Assembly (NCBI GenBank): GCA_963977125.1
Contig: CAXBNJ010000006.1
Location: forward strand, 140,279-204,278
Source: UBA2705 sp963977125
Lineage (GTDB): Bacteria; Pseudomonadota; Alphaproteobacteria; Micavibrionales; Micavibrionaceae
Length of the DNA: 64,000 bases
Direction: 5' to 3'
This document shows, one piece after another, positions 1 through 7,539 of this stretch. How positions within the stretch are numbered: position 1 is the stretch's first letter; each line of letters starts with the position of its first letter. A program made the translations under genes and the position numbers. The notes under the pieces were generated by a model. The model had not been told where the DNA came from and searched no databases. It saw only the letters and a list, made by a program, of their open reading frames with translations.

Positions 1-1283
1 TGGATCATAAAATCAAACTGTTCTGGTAGGCAAGAAAGGAAGTAATGACTCTGGCGCTCAGTATCGGGACTATACACCACGCCGATGGCGCGTTGTAAGC
101 GCGGCTCCATCAAAAGATCCACAGCTTCATTATGCTCCCGCAGATCAATGAGAAATTGTTTATAATTGACGTGATGAAACACGTGTTCGTAGCTATCTGG
201 GAAGGGTTCATTTACAGCTTTCCGTTGCTCTGGTTGATCCCAGTCTGACGCGGCTGTGACTGTGCCGCGAGAGGTTGAAAAGCCGATGAGTAATGATTGG
301 TCACCATATTTGCTTTTCACAAGCTGCCCTATATTAAACTCACCGCGTAACATCGCCTCTGTTGCTCCAGAATTGCCAATATGCGAATTATGCGCCCAGA
401 CGATAATACGCGCTTGATGGCTAAGTCGTTTACTTAAATGCGTCGAAAGGCTTTCGAGTGTTTCGAACATATGTGTATCACGTAGGTTCCATGAATTCGG
501 GTGCCCTCGATAAAGAGAGCGATAATATTCTTCAGCATTTTTGACCAGAGCAGCATTTTGCTCTGCGCAAAAATAGTCGTCTTCGGCGACAAAACCGTCC
601 ATCTTGAGATAGCTATAGGCTTTTTTGCGAAGTTCTATTAGTTGACTAACGATATCTTCCTCACAAGAATCAGCTAGCCCTGCTTGCGTGGCGTAACCGT
701 AGCTTTGTGGATTATCCATGAAATGATACAAACAGCTATAACGCCGGCGCGCCGCCCTGCCCGCCATAGGGTCCACCTGATCCAGATAATCAATTACAGC
801 ATGGATAGACGTATTCATACTGTATAGATCAAGGCCATAAAACCCAACTGGTGGCTGTATGTGCTCCCCTCCTGCTTGAGAATAGCGGAATGCCAAATTA
901 TAATCATGCAGCCAGTGAATAAAGGATTCAGATTCTCTATTGCGCCACATCCATGTCGGAAAGCGCTCAAAATCACTTAAGGATTGCTCTGCGCTGTCAT
1001 CCCCGCCTTTTAGGGAAACATAACGATTAACGCGATATGCATCGGGCCAATCCGCCTCGACGGCTACAGCATCAAAACCGTTTTCAGAAATTAAACGTTC
1101 AGTAATCTCTGCGCGCATGCGATAGAATTCTTGTGTGCCATGTGAAGCTTCGCCAATAAGTACAAACTGCTTACCTGCAGCAGCATAGATAATTTCATCA
1201 TAATCTTGCAAATTACCGCCCAAAGGTTTGGCGTATTTTTCAATGGCTTTAATAAGCGTATTATTAATATCAGGTTTTATCAT
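1..1283 (-). CDS. Erythromycin esterase family protein, 3' end cut by window edge
   Basis: Reading the minus strand from the ATG at 1281-1283 gives 427 open codons to the left edge with no stop. The family is usually about 430-450 residues, so only the last few are missing. The N-terminal GEASHGTQEF motif (Glu45, His48) and a later VWAHNSHIGN motif match the metal-independent hydrolase fold of EreA/EreB-like proteins. The start overlaps the end of the upstream phosphoribosyltransferase gene by 14 bp, and a GGAGAG ribosome binding site lies inside that gene, so the two are probably translationally coupled. Pairing of this family with a phosphoribosyltransferase is common in stress islands. Despite the family name, macrolide hydrolysis is unproven and most such homologues have no known substrate. 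Confidence 0.88.
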   Translation of the reverse strand, partial: MIKPDINNTLIKAIEKYAKPLGGNLQDYDEIIYAAAGKQFVLIGEASHGTQEFYRMRAEITERLISENGFDAVAVEADWPDAYRVNRYVSLKGGDDSAEQSLSDFERFPTWMWRNRESESFIHWLHDYNLAFRYSQAGGEHIQPPVGFYGLDLYSMNTSIHAVIDYLDQVDPMAGRAARRRYSCLYHFMDNPQSYGYATQAGLADSCEEDIVSQLIELRKKAYSYLKMDGFVAEDDYFCAEQNAALVKNAEEYYRSLYRGHPNSWNLRDTHMFETLESLSTHLSKRLSHQARIIVWAHNSHIGNSGATEAMLRGEFNIGQLVKSKYGDQSLLIGFSTSRGTVTAASDWDQPEQRKAVNEPFPDSYEHVFHHVNYKQFLIDLREHNEAVDLLMEPRLQRAIGVVYSPDTERQSHYFLSCLPEQFDFMI

Positions 1284-1947
1284 CAGAGCTCTCCTCAGTT
1301 TTTATCCATGGTTGATTGGCAAGAAGATCTTGTACTTCATCATCGCTGGTCTGTGAAAAGTCTGCATACCAAGCACCAACACCATAAAAAGGTGATGGCG
1401 TCTGTAGGCATAGAACCTCATCGGCGAGTAATTTGATCTCCTCAACGCTCTCTGGCGCACCGACAGGAACTGCAACAATGATTGTCTCGGCATGTTCATG
1501 GCGCAGCGATTCAATGGCCGCTTTCATAGTCGATCCTGTCGCCAAACCATCATCAATAATAAGGATTATTTTATCTTTAAAATCAGGCATTGCTTTGCCT
1601 TGCCGATACAGTTTATTGCGCCGCTCTAATTCGTCTCGCTCTTTAGCCATCACTTGATTAATGGCATCGTCTGAAATTTTAAGATCATGTGTAATATCGC
1701 GGTTAATATGTCCCTGACCGCCCATGGCAATAGCGCCCATCGCAAATTCTTCGTGACCCGGCACGCCCAGTTTACGAACAGTCCATATATCCAGTGGCAA
1801 AGACAAAGCTTTGGCCACTTCATAGGCAATGGGCACACCGCCGCGCGGCAGAGCAAGGACCAAAACATCCTTTCGATGCGCATAAGCGCCCAGAACATTG
1901 ACCAGAGCCTGCCCCGCTTCGCGTCTATTTTTAAATCTATAAAACAT
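1270..1947 (-). CDS. Phosphoribosyltransferase-fold protein
   Basis: This 225-residue protein has the type I phosphoribosyltransferase fold. The PRPP-binding loop is visible as IIDDGLATGST (Asp132-Asp133 to Thr140), after an N-terminal LALPRGGVP segment near residues 31-39 that is typical of the stress-island subgroup. A good ribosome binding site (AGGATG) precedes the ATG. It is upstream of, and overlaps, the erythromycin-esterase-like gene. The true substrate is unknown; members of this subgroup are often annotated only as predicted phosphoribosyltransferases. An FNR-type palindrome lies about 35 bp upstream. That is too close for a standard class II promoter in this direction, so control of this gene by that site is uncertain. 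Confidence 0.9.
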   Translation of the reverse strand: MFYRFKNRREAGQALVNVLGAYAHRKDVLVLALPRGGVPIAYEVAKALSLPLDIWTVRKLGVPGHEEFAMGAIAMGGQGHINRDITHDLKISDDAINQVMAKERDELERRNKLYRQGKAMPDFKDKIILIIDDGLATGSTMKAAIESLRHEHAETIIVAVPVGAPESVEEIKLLADEVLCLQTPSPFYGVGAWYADFSQTSDDEVQDLLANQPWIKTEESSDDKT

Positions 1948-1981
1948 AAGATCATCCTAAGTCTTTTCACTTCAGTAAGGC

Positions 1982-1995
1982 TTGATATTTATCAA
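1982..1995. promoter_or_regulatory. FNR/ANR/FixK-type box 1 (TTGAT-ATTT-ATCAA)
   Basis: This is a perfect match to the Crp/Fnr-family consensus TTGAT-N4-ATCAA. It lies between the divergent phosphoribosyltransferase and PEBP genes. Its centre is 65 bp from the PEBP start codon, so a class II promoter (box at -41.5) would give a leader of about 24 nt with room for the ribosome binding site. This is inferred from sequence only. Confidence 0.85.
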
Positions 1996-2053
1996 CGTCG
2001 CCTACAAAAAAATCTGCTGTGATAGAGAACACAATGCATAAGGAAGTATAACA

Positions 2054-2545
2054 ATGAAAGAACAAGATATAGGCTTAACGCGCGCAATGAAATTAACCAG
2101 TACGGCGTTTGAAGATGGCGGGAATCTTCCTGTTAAATACTCATGCGATCATGACAATATTTCGCCTGCTCTTGCCTGGAGTCATGTTCCTGAAGGTGTG
2201 AAAAGTTTTGCGATTATCGCAGATGACCCTGACGCGCCAGCCCATATATTTGTGCATTGGATAATGTATAATATCCCTGCTGACCTTAGAAATTTACCAG
2301 AACATATTCCCGATAAAGAAAAATTAAAAAACGGTGCACTTCAAGGACGTAATGATTTCCGCAAAATTGGCTATGGTGGCCCATGCCCGCCAGAGGGCCA
2401 CGGGCCGCATCATTATCATTTCAAGCTTTATGCGCTGGATATAATGCTTGATTTGGAGGCCGGCGTAAGTAAAGAGAAACTTGAAATAGCCATTAAAGGC
2501 CACGTTTTAGACTGGACGCAATTAATCGGCATTTATGAAAGATAA
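2054..2545 (+). CDS. YbhB/YbcL family Raf kinase inhibitor-like protein (PEBP)
   Basis: This 163-residue phosphatidylethanolamine-binding-protein-fold protein contains the family signatures DDPDAP, HWIMYNIP and GPCPPEGHGPHHYHF; the last shapes the anion-binding pocket. The length is normal for bacterial YbhB. An AGGAAG ribosome binding site precedes the ATG. The gene is 24 bp upstream of the hydrolase gene and probably co-transcribed with it from the FNR-type box at 1982-1995. The biochemical role of bacterial PEBPs is poorly defined. No signal peptide is seen, so it should be cytoplasmic. Confidence 0.92.
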   Translation: MKEQDIGLTRAMKLTSTAFEDGGNLPVKYSCDHDNISPALAWSHVPEGVKSFAIIADDPDAPAHIFVHWIMYNIPADLRNLPEHIPDKEKLKNGALQGRNDFRKIGYGGPCPPEGHGPHHYHFKLYALDIMLDLEAGVSKEKLEIAIKGHVLDWTQLIGIYER

Positions 2546-2569
2546 AATCAGCTTAAGGAGCGTTAAATC

Positions 2570-3199
2570 ATGACAATGCAATATCATAATATAATTATCG
2601 AGCCTGTGGGTTTGGCAGGAGACCTCTCTATCCCAGAGGGCTCACACAGTTTGGTGTTATTTGCCCATGGCAGTGGCTCTAGCCGCCTCAGTCCGCGCAA
2701 TACTTATGTTGCTAAAGAATTGCAAAAAGCAGGGCTTTCTACATTGCTTTTTGATTTACTGACCGAAGAAGAAGCGGCTAATCGCAATAATGTATTTGAT
2801 ATTCCGTTCTTAGCACAGAGGCTTGTCACCGCAACAGATTGGGTTCGTTCTCTGGCCTATTTAAATTCAATGGATATTGGTTACTTTGGAGCCAGCACGG
2901 GCGCGGCTGCAGCCTTGGTCGCGGAAGTCAAAACAAAACATTATATTCATGCCGTTGTTTCGCGCGGCGGCCGCCCAGATCTCGCACTATCTGTATTGCC
3001 ACAAGTCAAAGCGCCGACACTGCTTATTGTTGGTGGGCTTGATACGGGGGTTATTGAGCTTAATGAACAGGCACATGCGGCTTTAACTTGTGAAAAAGAG
3101 TTACAGATCGTGGCTGGCGCAACCCATCTATTTGAAGAAACAGGGACGTTAGATCAAGTCATCGATTTAACAAAAAACTGGTTTATAAACCATATGTAG
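2570..3199 (+). CDS. Dienelactone hydrolase-like alpha/beta hydrolase
   Basis: This 209-residue protein has the small alpha/beta-hydrolase fold. A FAHGSGSS oxyanion-hole segment sits near residue 30, the nucleophile elbow is G-A-S-T-G (in GYFGASTGAAA), and a C-terminal GATHLFEE supplies the likely catalytic His. An AAGGAG site precedes the ATG. Proteins of this subgroup are repeatedly encoded beside phosphoribosyltransferases and erythromycin esterases, and in other genomes are sometimes fused to the former. The substrate is unknown. It probably forms a two-gene operon with the PEBP gene. Confidence 0.88.
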   Translation: MTMQYHNIIIEPVGLAGDLSIPEGSHSLVLFAHGSGSSRLSPRNTYVAKELQKAGLSTLLFDLLTEEEAANRNNVFDIPFLAQRLVTATDWVRSLAYLNSMDIGYFGASTGAAAALVAEVKTKHYIHAVVSRGGRPDLALSVLPQVKAPTLLIVGGLDTGVIELNEQAHAALTCEKELQIVAGATHLFEETGTLDQVIDLTKNWFINHM

Positions 3200-3239
3200 A
3201 AAATAGAAAAAACGGCATAAAACCGCGTCTTGCTCTCTC

Positions 3240-3253
3240 TTGATAAATATCAA
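3240..3253. promoter_or_regulatory. FNR/ANR/FixK-type box 2 (TTGAT-AAAT-ATCAA)
   Basis: Perfect TTGAT-N4-ATCAA palindrome centred 71 bp upstream of the BON-domain gene. A TTTTAT sequence at about 3275-3280 is suitably placed as a -10 element for a class II FNR-activated promoter. Confidence 0.87.
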
Positions 3254-3317
3254 AGAATCTCTCCCCTTTATCTGATTTTATCAGAGTCATTATCAACACA
3301 AAAATGGAGAATTTAAT

Positions 3318-3986
3318 ATGACGACAACACACAGAAAAGACTCAGATATCAAAGCTGATATCATAGAGGAGTTAAAGTGGGCGCCCGAAGTTGAAGAAAC
3401 ACAGATCGGCGTCATTGTCGCGGATGGGGCTGTAACTCTAACCGGTACGGTCTCTAAATACTCTTATAAAGAGGCCGCAAAACTGGCGACAAAACGCATC
3501 AAGGGCGTGAAAGCTATCGCAGATGAAATAGAGGTAAAACTACCTGCACAAATGGCTGGCAGTGATGAAGAAATAGCGCATCATATTGCGAATATTTTTG
3601 AATGGAATATACAAATTCCAGGAGAGGATATTAAAGCAACGGTTCGCAATGGTATTGTTTCATTAAGTGGTGAAGTCGATTGGCAATATCAAAAAAACTA
3701 TGTGAAACAGCACATCCAAGGCATAAAGGGCGTCAAATCTGTTATGAATAACATTCTTATCCGCAAGCGCGCTACAGCAGAAAATGTCAAAAATGAGATC
3801 GTTAAAGCTCTGCATCGCCATGCAGGTTTAGAAGCGGCCAATGTCAATGTTTCCGTTGCCAATGGGACGGTTACCTTAAATGGAAAAGTTGACACTTATT
3901 TCGATATGGATGTTGTTGAAGATGCCGCTTGGGCCGCAGCTGGTGTGACCCAAGTTGTTGACAAGTTACGTGTTGGTGCCGTTTAA
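3318..3986 (+). CDS. Triple BON-domain protein
   Basis: This 222-residue protein is made of three consecutive BON domains (about residues 8-75, 82-150 and 152-220). Each has the VxVxDGxVTLxGxV-like core (VADGAVTLTG, VRNGIVSLSG, VANGTVTLNG) and a closing GVKxVxxx(I/L)xV strand. BON domains are thought to bind phospholipids or membranes, and OsmY-like members respond to osmotic or envelope stress. Unlike OsmY it has no evident signal peptide, so it may be cytoplasmic. A GGAG ribosome binding site is present. FNR-type box 2 lies upstream and a strong terminator follows, so it looks like a single-gene unit. Confidence 0.92.
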   Translation: MTTTHRKDSDIKADIIEELKWAPEVEETQIGVIVADGAVTLTGTVSKYSYKEAAKLATKRIKGVKAIADEIEVKLPAQMAGSDEEIAHHIANIFEWNIQIPGEDIKATVRNGIVSLSGEVDWQYQKNYVKQHIQGIKGVKSVMNNILIRKRATAENVKNEIVKALHRHAGLEAANVNVSVANGTVTLNGKVDTYFDMDVVEDAAWAAAGVTQVVDKLRVGAV

Positions 3987-4003
3987 TCAATACGTCACGG
4001 ATA

Positions 4004-4048
4004 CAAAAAAGAGGGAGGCCATAAATTTATGACCCCCCTCTTTTTTTG
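4004..4048. terminator. Bidirectional intrinsic terminator
   Basis: An inverted repeat (AAAAAAGAGGGaGG and CCcCCCTCTTTTTT, around a central ATAAATTTAT) is flanked by a T-run on each strand. It sits between the convergent BON-domain and EF-hand genes and can end both transcripts. Confidence 0.85.
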
Positions 4049-4100
4049 TTTAAATTTCATTTATCATTCGAGTCAAAATAAATCGCTTTTTAAGGGACGT

Positions 4101-4646
4101 TTACTCCACATTTGATGATGGCTCAATATTAGATGCATGAGTAGAATCGCAAAGCGTATCAGGCTGATAACCAGAACAAAACTCTATAGCTGTAATCATA
4201 TCATTGCCATTTTTATCAAAATAGGTGAAACGCGTACGACCAAAAGAGATATATTCATTCAAATCTAACTGACCATTGCCATTTTTATCTATTGATTCAA
4301 AGCGTTGTGGCATCATTATGAATTCATGTTTACGAATGGTCTGCGCTATTTCTCGATTTTTAGTGTGGTTGTTACGATCATAAAGACGCCGAAGATTAGG
4401 CCAAAACCGTTCCTCTGTGCACTCATCAATAAGAAGAACGCCGTCCATGTCATCATCCATTATATTAAAAGAACGAAAGTGAAAAATATCAAATTCGCCC
4501 TTATCTAAAAGCTGATCTTGAATGATATCAGCATCAATAAAAAGCGTTTGCAATAGGTCAGGTTCATTTTTTCCCTCTGCCCATGAAGGCGGAAAAAACG
4601 AACAATAGAATAAGACAACCAAAGCTGTTATGTATAGTTCTTTCAT
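4101..4646 (-). CDS. Secreted EF-hand calcium-binding protein
   Basis: This 181-residue protein has an N-terminal signal peptide (hydrophobic core about residues 5-18, probable cleavage after SWA). It carries three EF-hand-like loops: DDDMDGVLLIDE, DKNGNGQLDLNE and DKNGNDMITAIE. The second is canonical at all Ca2+-ligand positions and the first and third are near-canonical. A GGAGCAC site precedes the ATG. It is probably a periplasmic or exported calcium-binding protein of unknown role. FNR-type box 3 lies 123 bp upstream and could act in this direction, although a better -10 sequence is found toward the permease gene. The short C-terminal tail after the last EF-hand has no recognisable domain. 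Confidence 0.87.
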   Translation of the reverse strand: MKELYITALVVLFYCSFFPPSWAEGKNEPDLLQTLFIDADIIQDQLLDKGEFDIFHFRSFNIMDDDMDGVLLIDECTEERFWPNLRRLYDRNNHTKNREIAQTIRKHEFIMMPQRFESIDKNGNGQLDLNEYISFGRTRFTYFDKNGNDMITAIEFCSGYQPDTLCDSTHASNIEPSSNVE

Positions 4647-4768
4647 GGTGTGCTCCTTTAAGTTCAGTAATCAGAATATCTGGGTTCATTATTGCGCCAG
4701 ATTATTTTTGAGGCCTGCGACAATGCGGTGGCTAGCTTTAATCCTATGCCGTTATTCTGTAAAAAGTT

Positions 4769-4782
4769 TTGATAAATATCAA
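4769..4782. promoter_or_regulatory. FNR/ANR/FixK-type box 3 (TTGAT-AAAT-ATCAA)
   Basis: Perfect palindrome in the divergent EF-hand/permease intergenic region, with the same N4 core as box 2. TATGAT at 4800-4805 is well placed as a -10 for the permease, giving a leader of about 100 nt to the ATG at 4914. Confidence 0.86.
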
Positions 4783-4913
4783 GAATGAATATGAGACTTT
4801 ATGATGAGATAGAGTGTAAGAGAAAATACACGTCTGCATATCTGGTGCTTTATTGCCATCTATAATTCGTAAGTGCGAGTGTGGCTATCAATATCTTGGA
4901 AAGCAGGCATTTT

Positions 4914-6689
4914 ATGAATATAGATCAATTATCAATTATGGTTATACTCCTTATCGCTATGGGGTTATTTATTTGGGGGAAATGGCGCTATGATGTAGTG
5001 GCATTGATGATGCTGTTTACCTGCGCTCTTCTCGGCCTTGTTCCTGCGACACAAGTCTTTTCCGGCTTCGGCCATCCAGCGACCATTACGGTCGCAATTG
5101 TGTTGATTTTAAGTTACGGTCTAGCTAAATCTGGCGCTATAGAAGGTCTTACCAGTATCATTTCACCCTTATCCAGTATTCATTCATTGCATATCGCCGC
5201 CCTATCTTTGATTGCTGCCTTCCTTTCTATGTTCATGAATAATGTGGGTGCTCTGGCCTTACTCATGCCTGCGGCCGTTCAATCCAGCATCAAGGCCGGA
5301 TGGTCAACAAGTTCTGTTCTTATTCCGCTGTCGTTTTCGTCTATTCTTGGTGGATTGGTGACGCTCATCGGCACACCGCCTAATATCATCATTGCGACCT
5401 ATAGAGCTGATATCACAGGTGAGCCTTTCAGTATGCTCGATTTCAGCCCCGTCGGTGGGGCGGTTGCCGCAGCGGGTATTGCATTTATGATCCTCATCGG
5501 TTGGCGGCTTGTACCCGAACGAAAAAGATCCTCCGAAATCGGCCTATTTAATATTGAATCCTATCTTTTTGAAGTTAAACTTCTCAAAGATTCAGACCTA
5601 AAAGGCAAAACGGTTAAAGAGCTGGAGGCCATATTGGATGGACGCGACACAGCTCTGGTCTCGCTTATACATAAAAAACAGTATTACCCAGCTCCACCTA
5701 AGCGACATAGACTTATAACGAATGATCTTTTGATCCTAAAAGGCAAGCAAGAAGATGTAGATAATTTGGTATCCAAACACGGCCTCGCGCTTCTCGGCGC
5801 AGATAGCGCTAGAGAAGCGGTCTTGCATTCGGCTGATACCGTTGTAATGGAAATAGTTCTTGTGCCCGGTTCACGCCTTGAGGGTAGGACAGTTCAGCAA
5901 GTGCGTTTTAAGGCCAATTATGGTATCAACCTCCTTGCTATTTCAAGACAGGACCCACGCGGCCGGCTTCGTGCAGTAAAACTAAAAGTTGGAGATGTCT
6001 TGCTTGTTCATGGTGGAAAAGATGAAGTAGAGGGCGCTCTTGTTAGATTTGGTTGTTTACCGCTAGAGGGGCGCGGTGTAGGCTTTGGCAAGCGTAAATA
6101 TGCTTTACCAGCTCTTGTTATTTTTGCTAGCGCTATAGCCATGTCTATTCTAGGATCAGTGGCAATAGCCGTCAGTCTGGGCAGCGCAGTTGTATTATTT
6201 GTCTTGTTCAATATCATTCCAACACGCGAACTTTACGACGGCATTGAGTGGCCTGTGATTGTCCTTTTGGGCGCAATGATCCCCGTCGGAGGAGCTTTAG
6301 AGCACACAGACGTTACAACGTTGATGGCGAGCGGCTTTCTAAATTTTGCTGGTGAAACGTCTATTGTGGTGGTGCTGGCCGCTATTCTGATTATCACCAT
6401 GACACTCTCTGATGTTCTTAATAACGCAGCCACGGCCATTTTGATGGCTCCGATTGCCAAGGATATTGCCGAACTCACGAATGTAAGCGCTGACCCGTTT
6501 CTGATGGCCGTGGCCATCGGCGCTTCCTGCGCCTTTCTTACGCCCATCGGCCACCAAAACAACGCCCTGATCCTCGGGCCAGGCTGTTACCGATTCAGCG
6601 ATTACTGGCGTGTCGGTTTGCCGCTCGAAATCATTGTAGTACTCGTCTCCATTCCGCTAATCCTCGTAATCTGGCCGCTTTCCTCTTAG
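4914..6689 (+). CDS. SLC13/DASS-type permease with two RCK_C (TrkA-C) domains
   Basis: This is a 591-residue membrane protein from the ATG at 4914, which has an AGCAGG site upstream. A GTG at 4881 would add 11 non-hydrophobic residues and is less likely. Hydrophobic segments form an N-terminal half (about 5-200) with the TLIGTPPN motif. Two soluble RCK_C domains follow (about 215-285 and 300-375, with LKGKTVKELE and LEGRTVQQVR). The C-terminal half ends in GHQNNALILGPGCYRFSDYWRVG, the second family signature. Such proteins are annotated as SLC13-family anion or sulfate/dicarboxylate symporters; the RCK_C domains suggest ligand gating. The substrate cannot be assigned. Expression is probably FNR-type controlled. 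Confidence 0.92.
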   Translation: MNIDQLSIMVILLIAMGLFIWGKWRYDVVALMMLFTCALLGLVPATQVFSGFGHPATITVAIVLILSYGLAKSGAIEGLTSIISPLSSIHSLHIAALSLIAAFLSMFMNNVGALALLMPAAVQSSIKAGWSTSSVLIPLSFSSILGGLVTLIGTPPNIIIATYRADITGEPFSMLDFSPVGGAVAAAGIAFMILIGWRLVPERKRSSEIGLFNIESYLFEVKLLKDSDLKGKTVKELEAILDGRDTALVSLIHKKQYYPAPPKRHRLITNDLLILKGKQEDVDNLVSKHGLALLGADSAREAVLHSADTVVMEIVLVPGSRLEGRTVQQVRFKANYGINLLAISRQDPRGRLRAVKLKVGDVLLVHGGKDEVEGALVRFGCLPLEGRGVGFGKRKYALPALVIFASAIAMSILGSVAIAVSLGSAVVLFVLFNIIPTRELYDGIEWPVIVLLGAMIPVGGALEHTDVTTLMASGFLNFAGETSIVVVLAAILIITMTLSDVLNNAATAILMAPIAKDIAELTNVSADPFLMAVAIGASCAFLTPIGHQNNALILGPGCYRFSDYWRVGLPLEIIVVLVSIPLILVIWPLSS

Positions 6690-6809
6690 TAAATACCCTC
6701 AAAAACGTCCGCATAGCTATTAAAACCAGAGCTTCGCTAAATATACTTCTTAAGATATAGATAGCTAAGAAAATGCTTGTGTCTATAATGGGCGGGACTC
6801 TACAAAGCT

Positions 6810-6823
6810 TTGATATATATCAA
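6810..6823. promoter_or_regulatory. FNR/ANR/FixK-type box 4 (TTGAT-ATAT-ATCAA)
   Basis: Perfect TTGAT-N4-ATCAA. The palindrome extends outward to CTTTGATATATATCAAAG. It is centred 74 bp before the CBS-domain gene start, the same spacing class as boxes 1 and 2. Confidence 0.87.
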
Positions 6824-6890
6824 AGCTCTCCTAGCCCCAAAATGCTGAAATAAGGTTCATATCTTTATAAACCTTAAAAGGAGAAAAGTG

Positions 6891-7325
6891 ATGCGCAATA
6901 CTAAAGCTGGAAAGATCATGACAAAAAGCCTGACTTTTATAAACCCCAATGAAACATTAGAATATGCCGCAGAAAAAATGAAGGAGATTGATTGCGGCTT
7001 TTTACCTGTTGGAACCAAAGACGCCGTAATCGGCACGCTAACTGATCGAGATATCGTCATCCGCGCTATTTCTAAAGGCCTAAACCCTGCACGCGAAAAC
7101 GTAGAAGACTTTATGACACGTACCGTTTTTTCTTGTGATGAGGATGAGTATTTAGAGGATGTTGCTGATAAAATGCGCATTCATAATGTTAGCCGTCTTC
7201 TTGTTCGGGATGCACAAGGCCATATGGTCGGCGTGCTGTCTTTTGGTCACATTTTAAGAAAAAATAAGAATGCAGATGAAATCGCCAATATTGTTGAGCA
7301 TGCCACCCGTAAATCTGCCGCATAG
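6891..7325 (+). CDS. CBS-domain pair protein
   Basis: This 144-residue protein has two CBS motifs, about residues 8-65 (ending GTLTDRDIVIRAISKG) and 72-130 (NVSRLLVRDAQGHMVGVLSF). CBS pairs bind adenosyl nucleotides and act as energy or redox sensors. The ATG at 6891 is preferred over the GTG one codon upstream because AAGGAG is optimally spaced from it. Stand-alone CBS-pair proteins are typical of low-oxygen and stress regulons, which fits FNR-type box 4 upstream. Confidence 0.93.
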   Translation: MRNTKAGKIMTKSLTFINPNETLEYAAEKMKEIDCGFLPVGTKDAVIGTLTDRDIVIRAISKGLNPARENVEDFMTRTVFSCDEDEYLEDVADKMRIHNVSRLLVRDAQGHMVGVLSFGHILRKNKNADEIANIVEHATRKSAA

Positions 7326-7376
7326 CTCAGCAACGGGCCTACCGCGTATTTAGAGCTTTGTGATAATGTAAGATGG

Positions 7377-7415
7377 AGCGCCGCCTATAGCAAAACGACT
7401 GCTTTAAGCGGCGCT
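7377..7415 (+). terminator. GC-rich hairpin downstream of the CBS gene
   Basis: Perfect 8-bp stem AGCGCCGC / GCGGCGCT with a 23-nt loop, 52 bp after the CBS gene stop. No clear T-run follows, so it may be a weak or Rho-assisted terminator or a 3' stabilising structure. Confidence 0.4.
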
Positions 7416-7499
7416 GCTAGTTTAAATCTAGCCCCTGCCCTCGCTAGGTTTACAGAGTTAGGCCTGTAAAGCTACGATCAGCGTAATTACAGTCAGCAT

Positions 7500-7522
7500 A
7501 ATAAGCCAATCTCGGCCTTATT
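7500..7522. terminator. Imperfect hairpin between convergent CBS and ATPase genes
   Basis: AATAAGCC and GGCCTTATT pair with one bulge just below the 3' end of the P-type ATPase gene. It lacks a good T-run, so it is only a possible termination structure for the minus-strand ATPase transcript. Confidence 0.3.
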
Positions 7523-7539
7523 AAAGGTACCCACTTTTC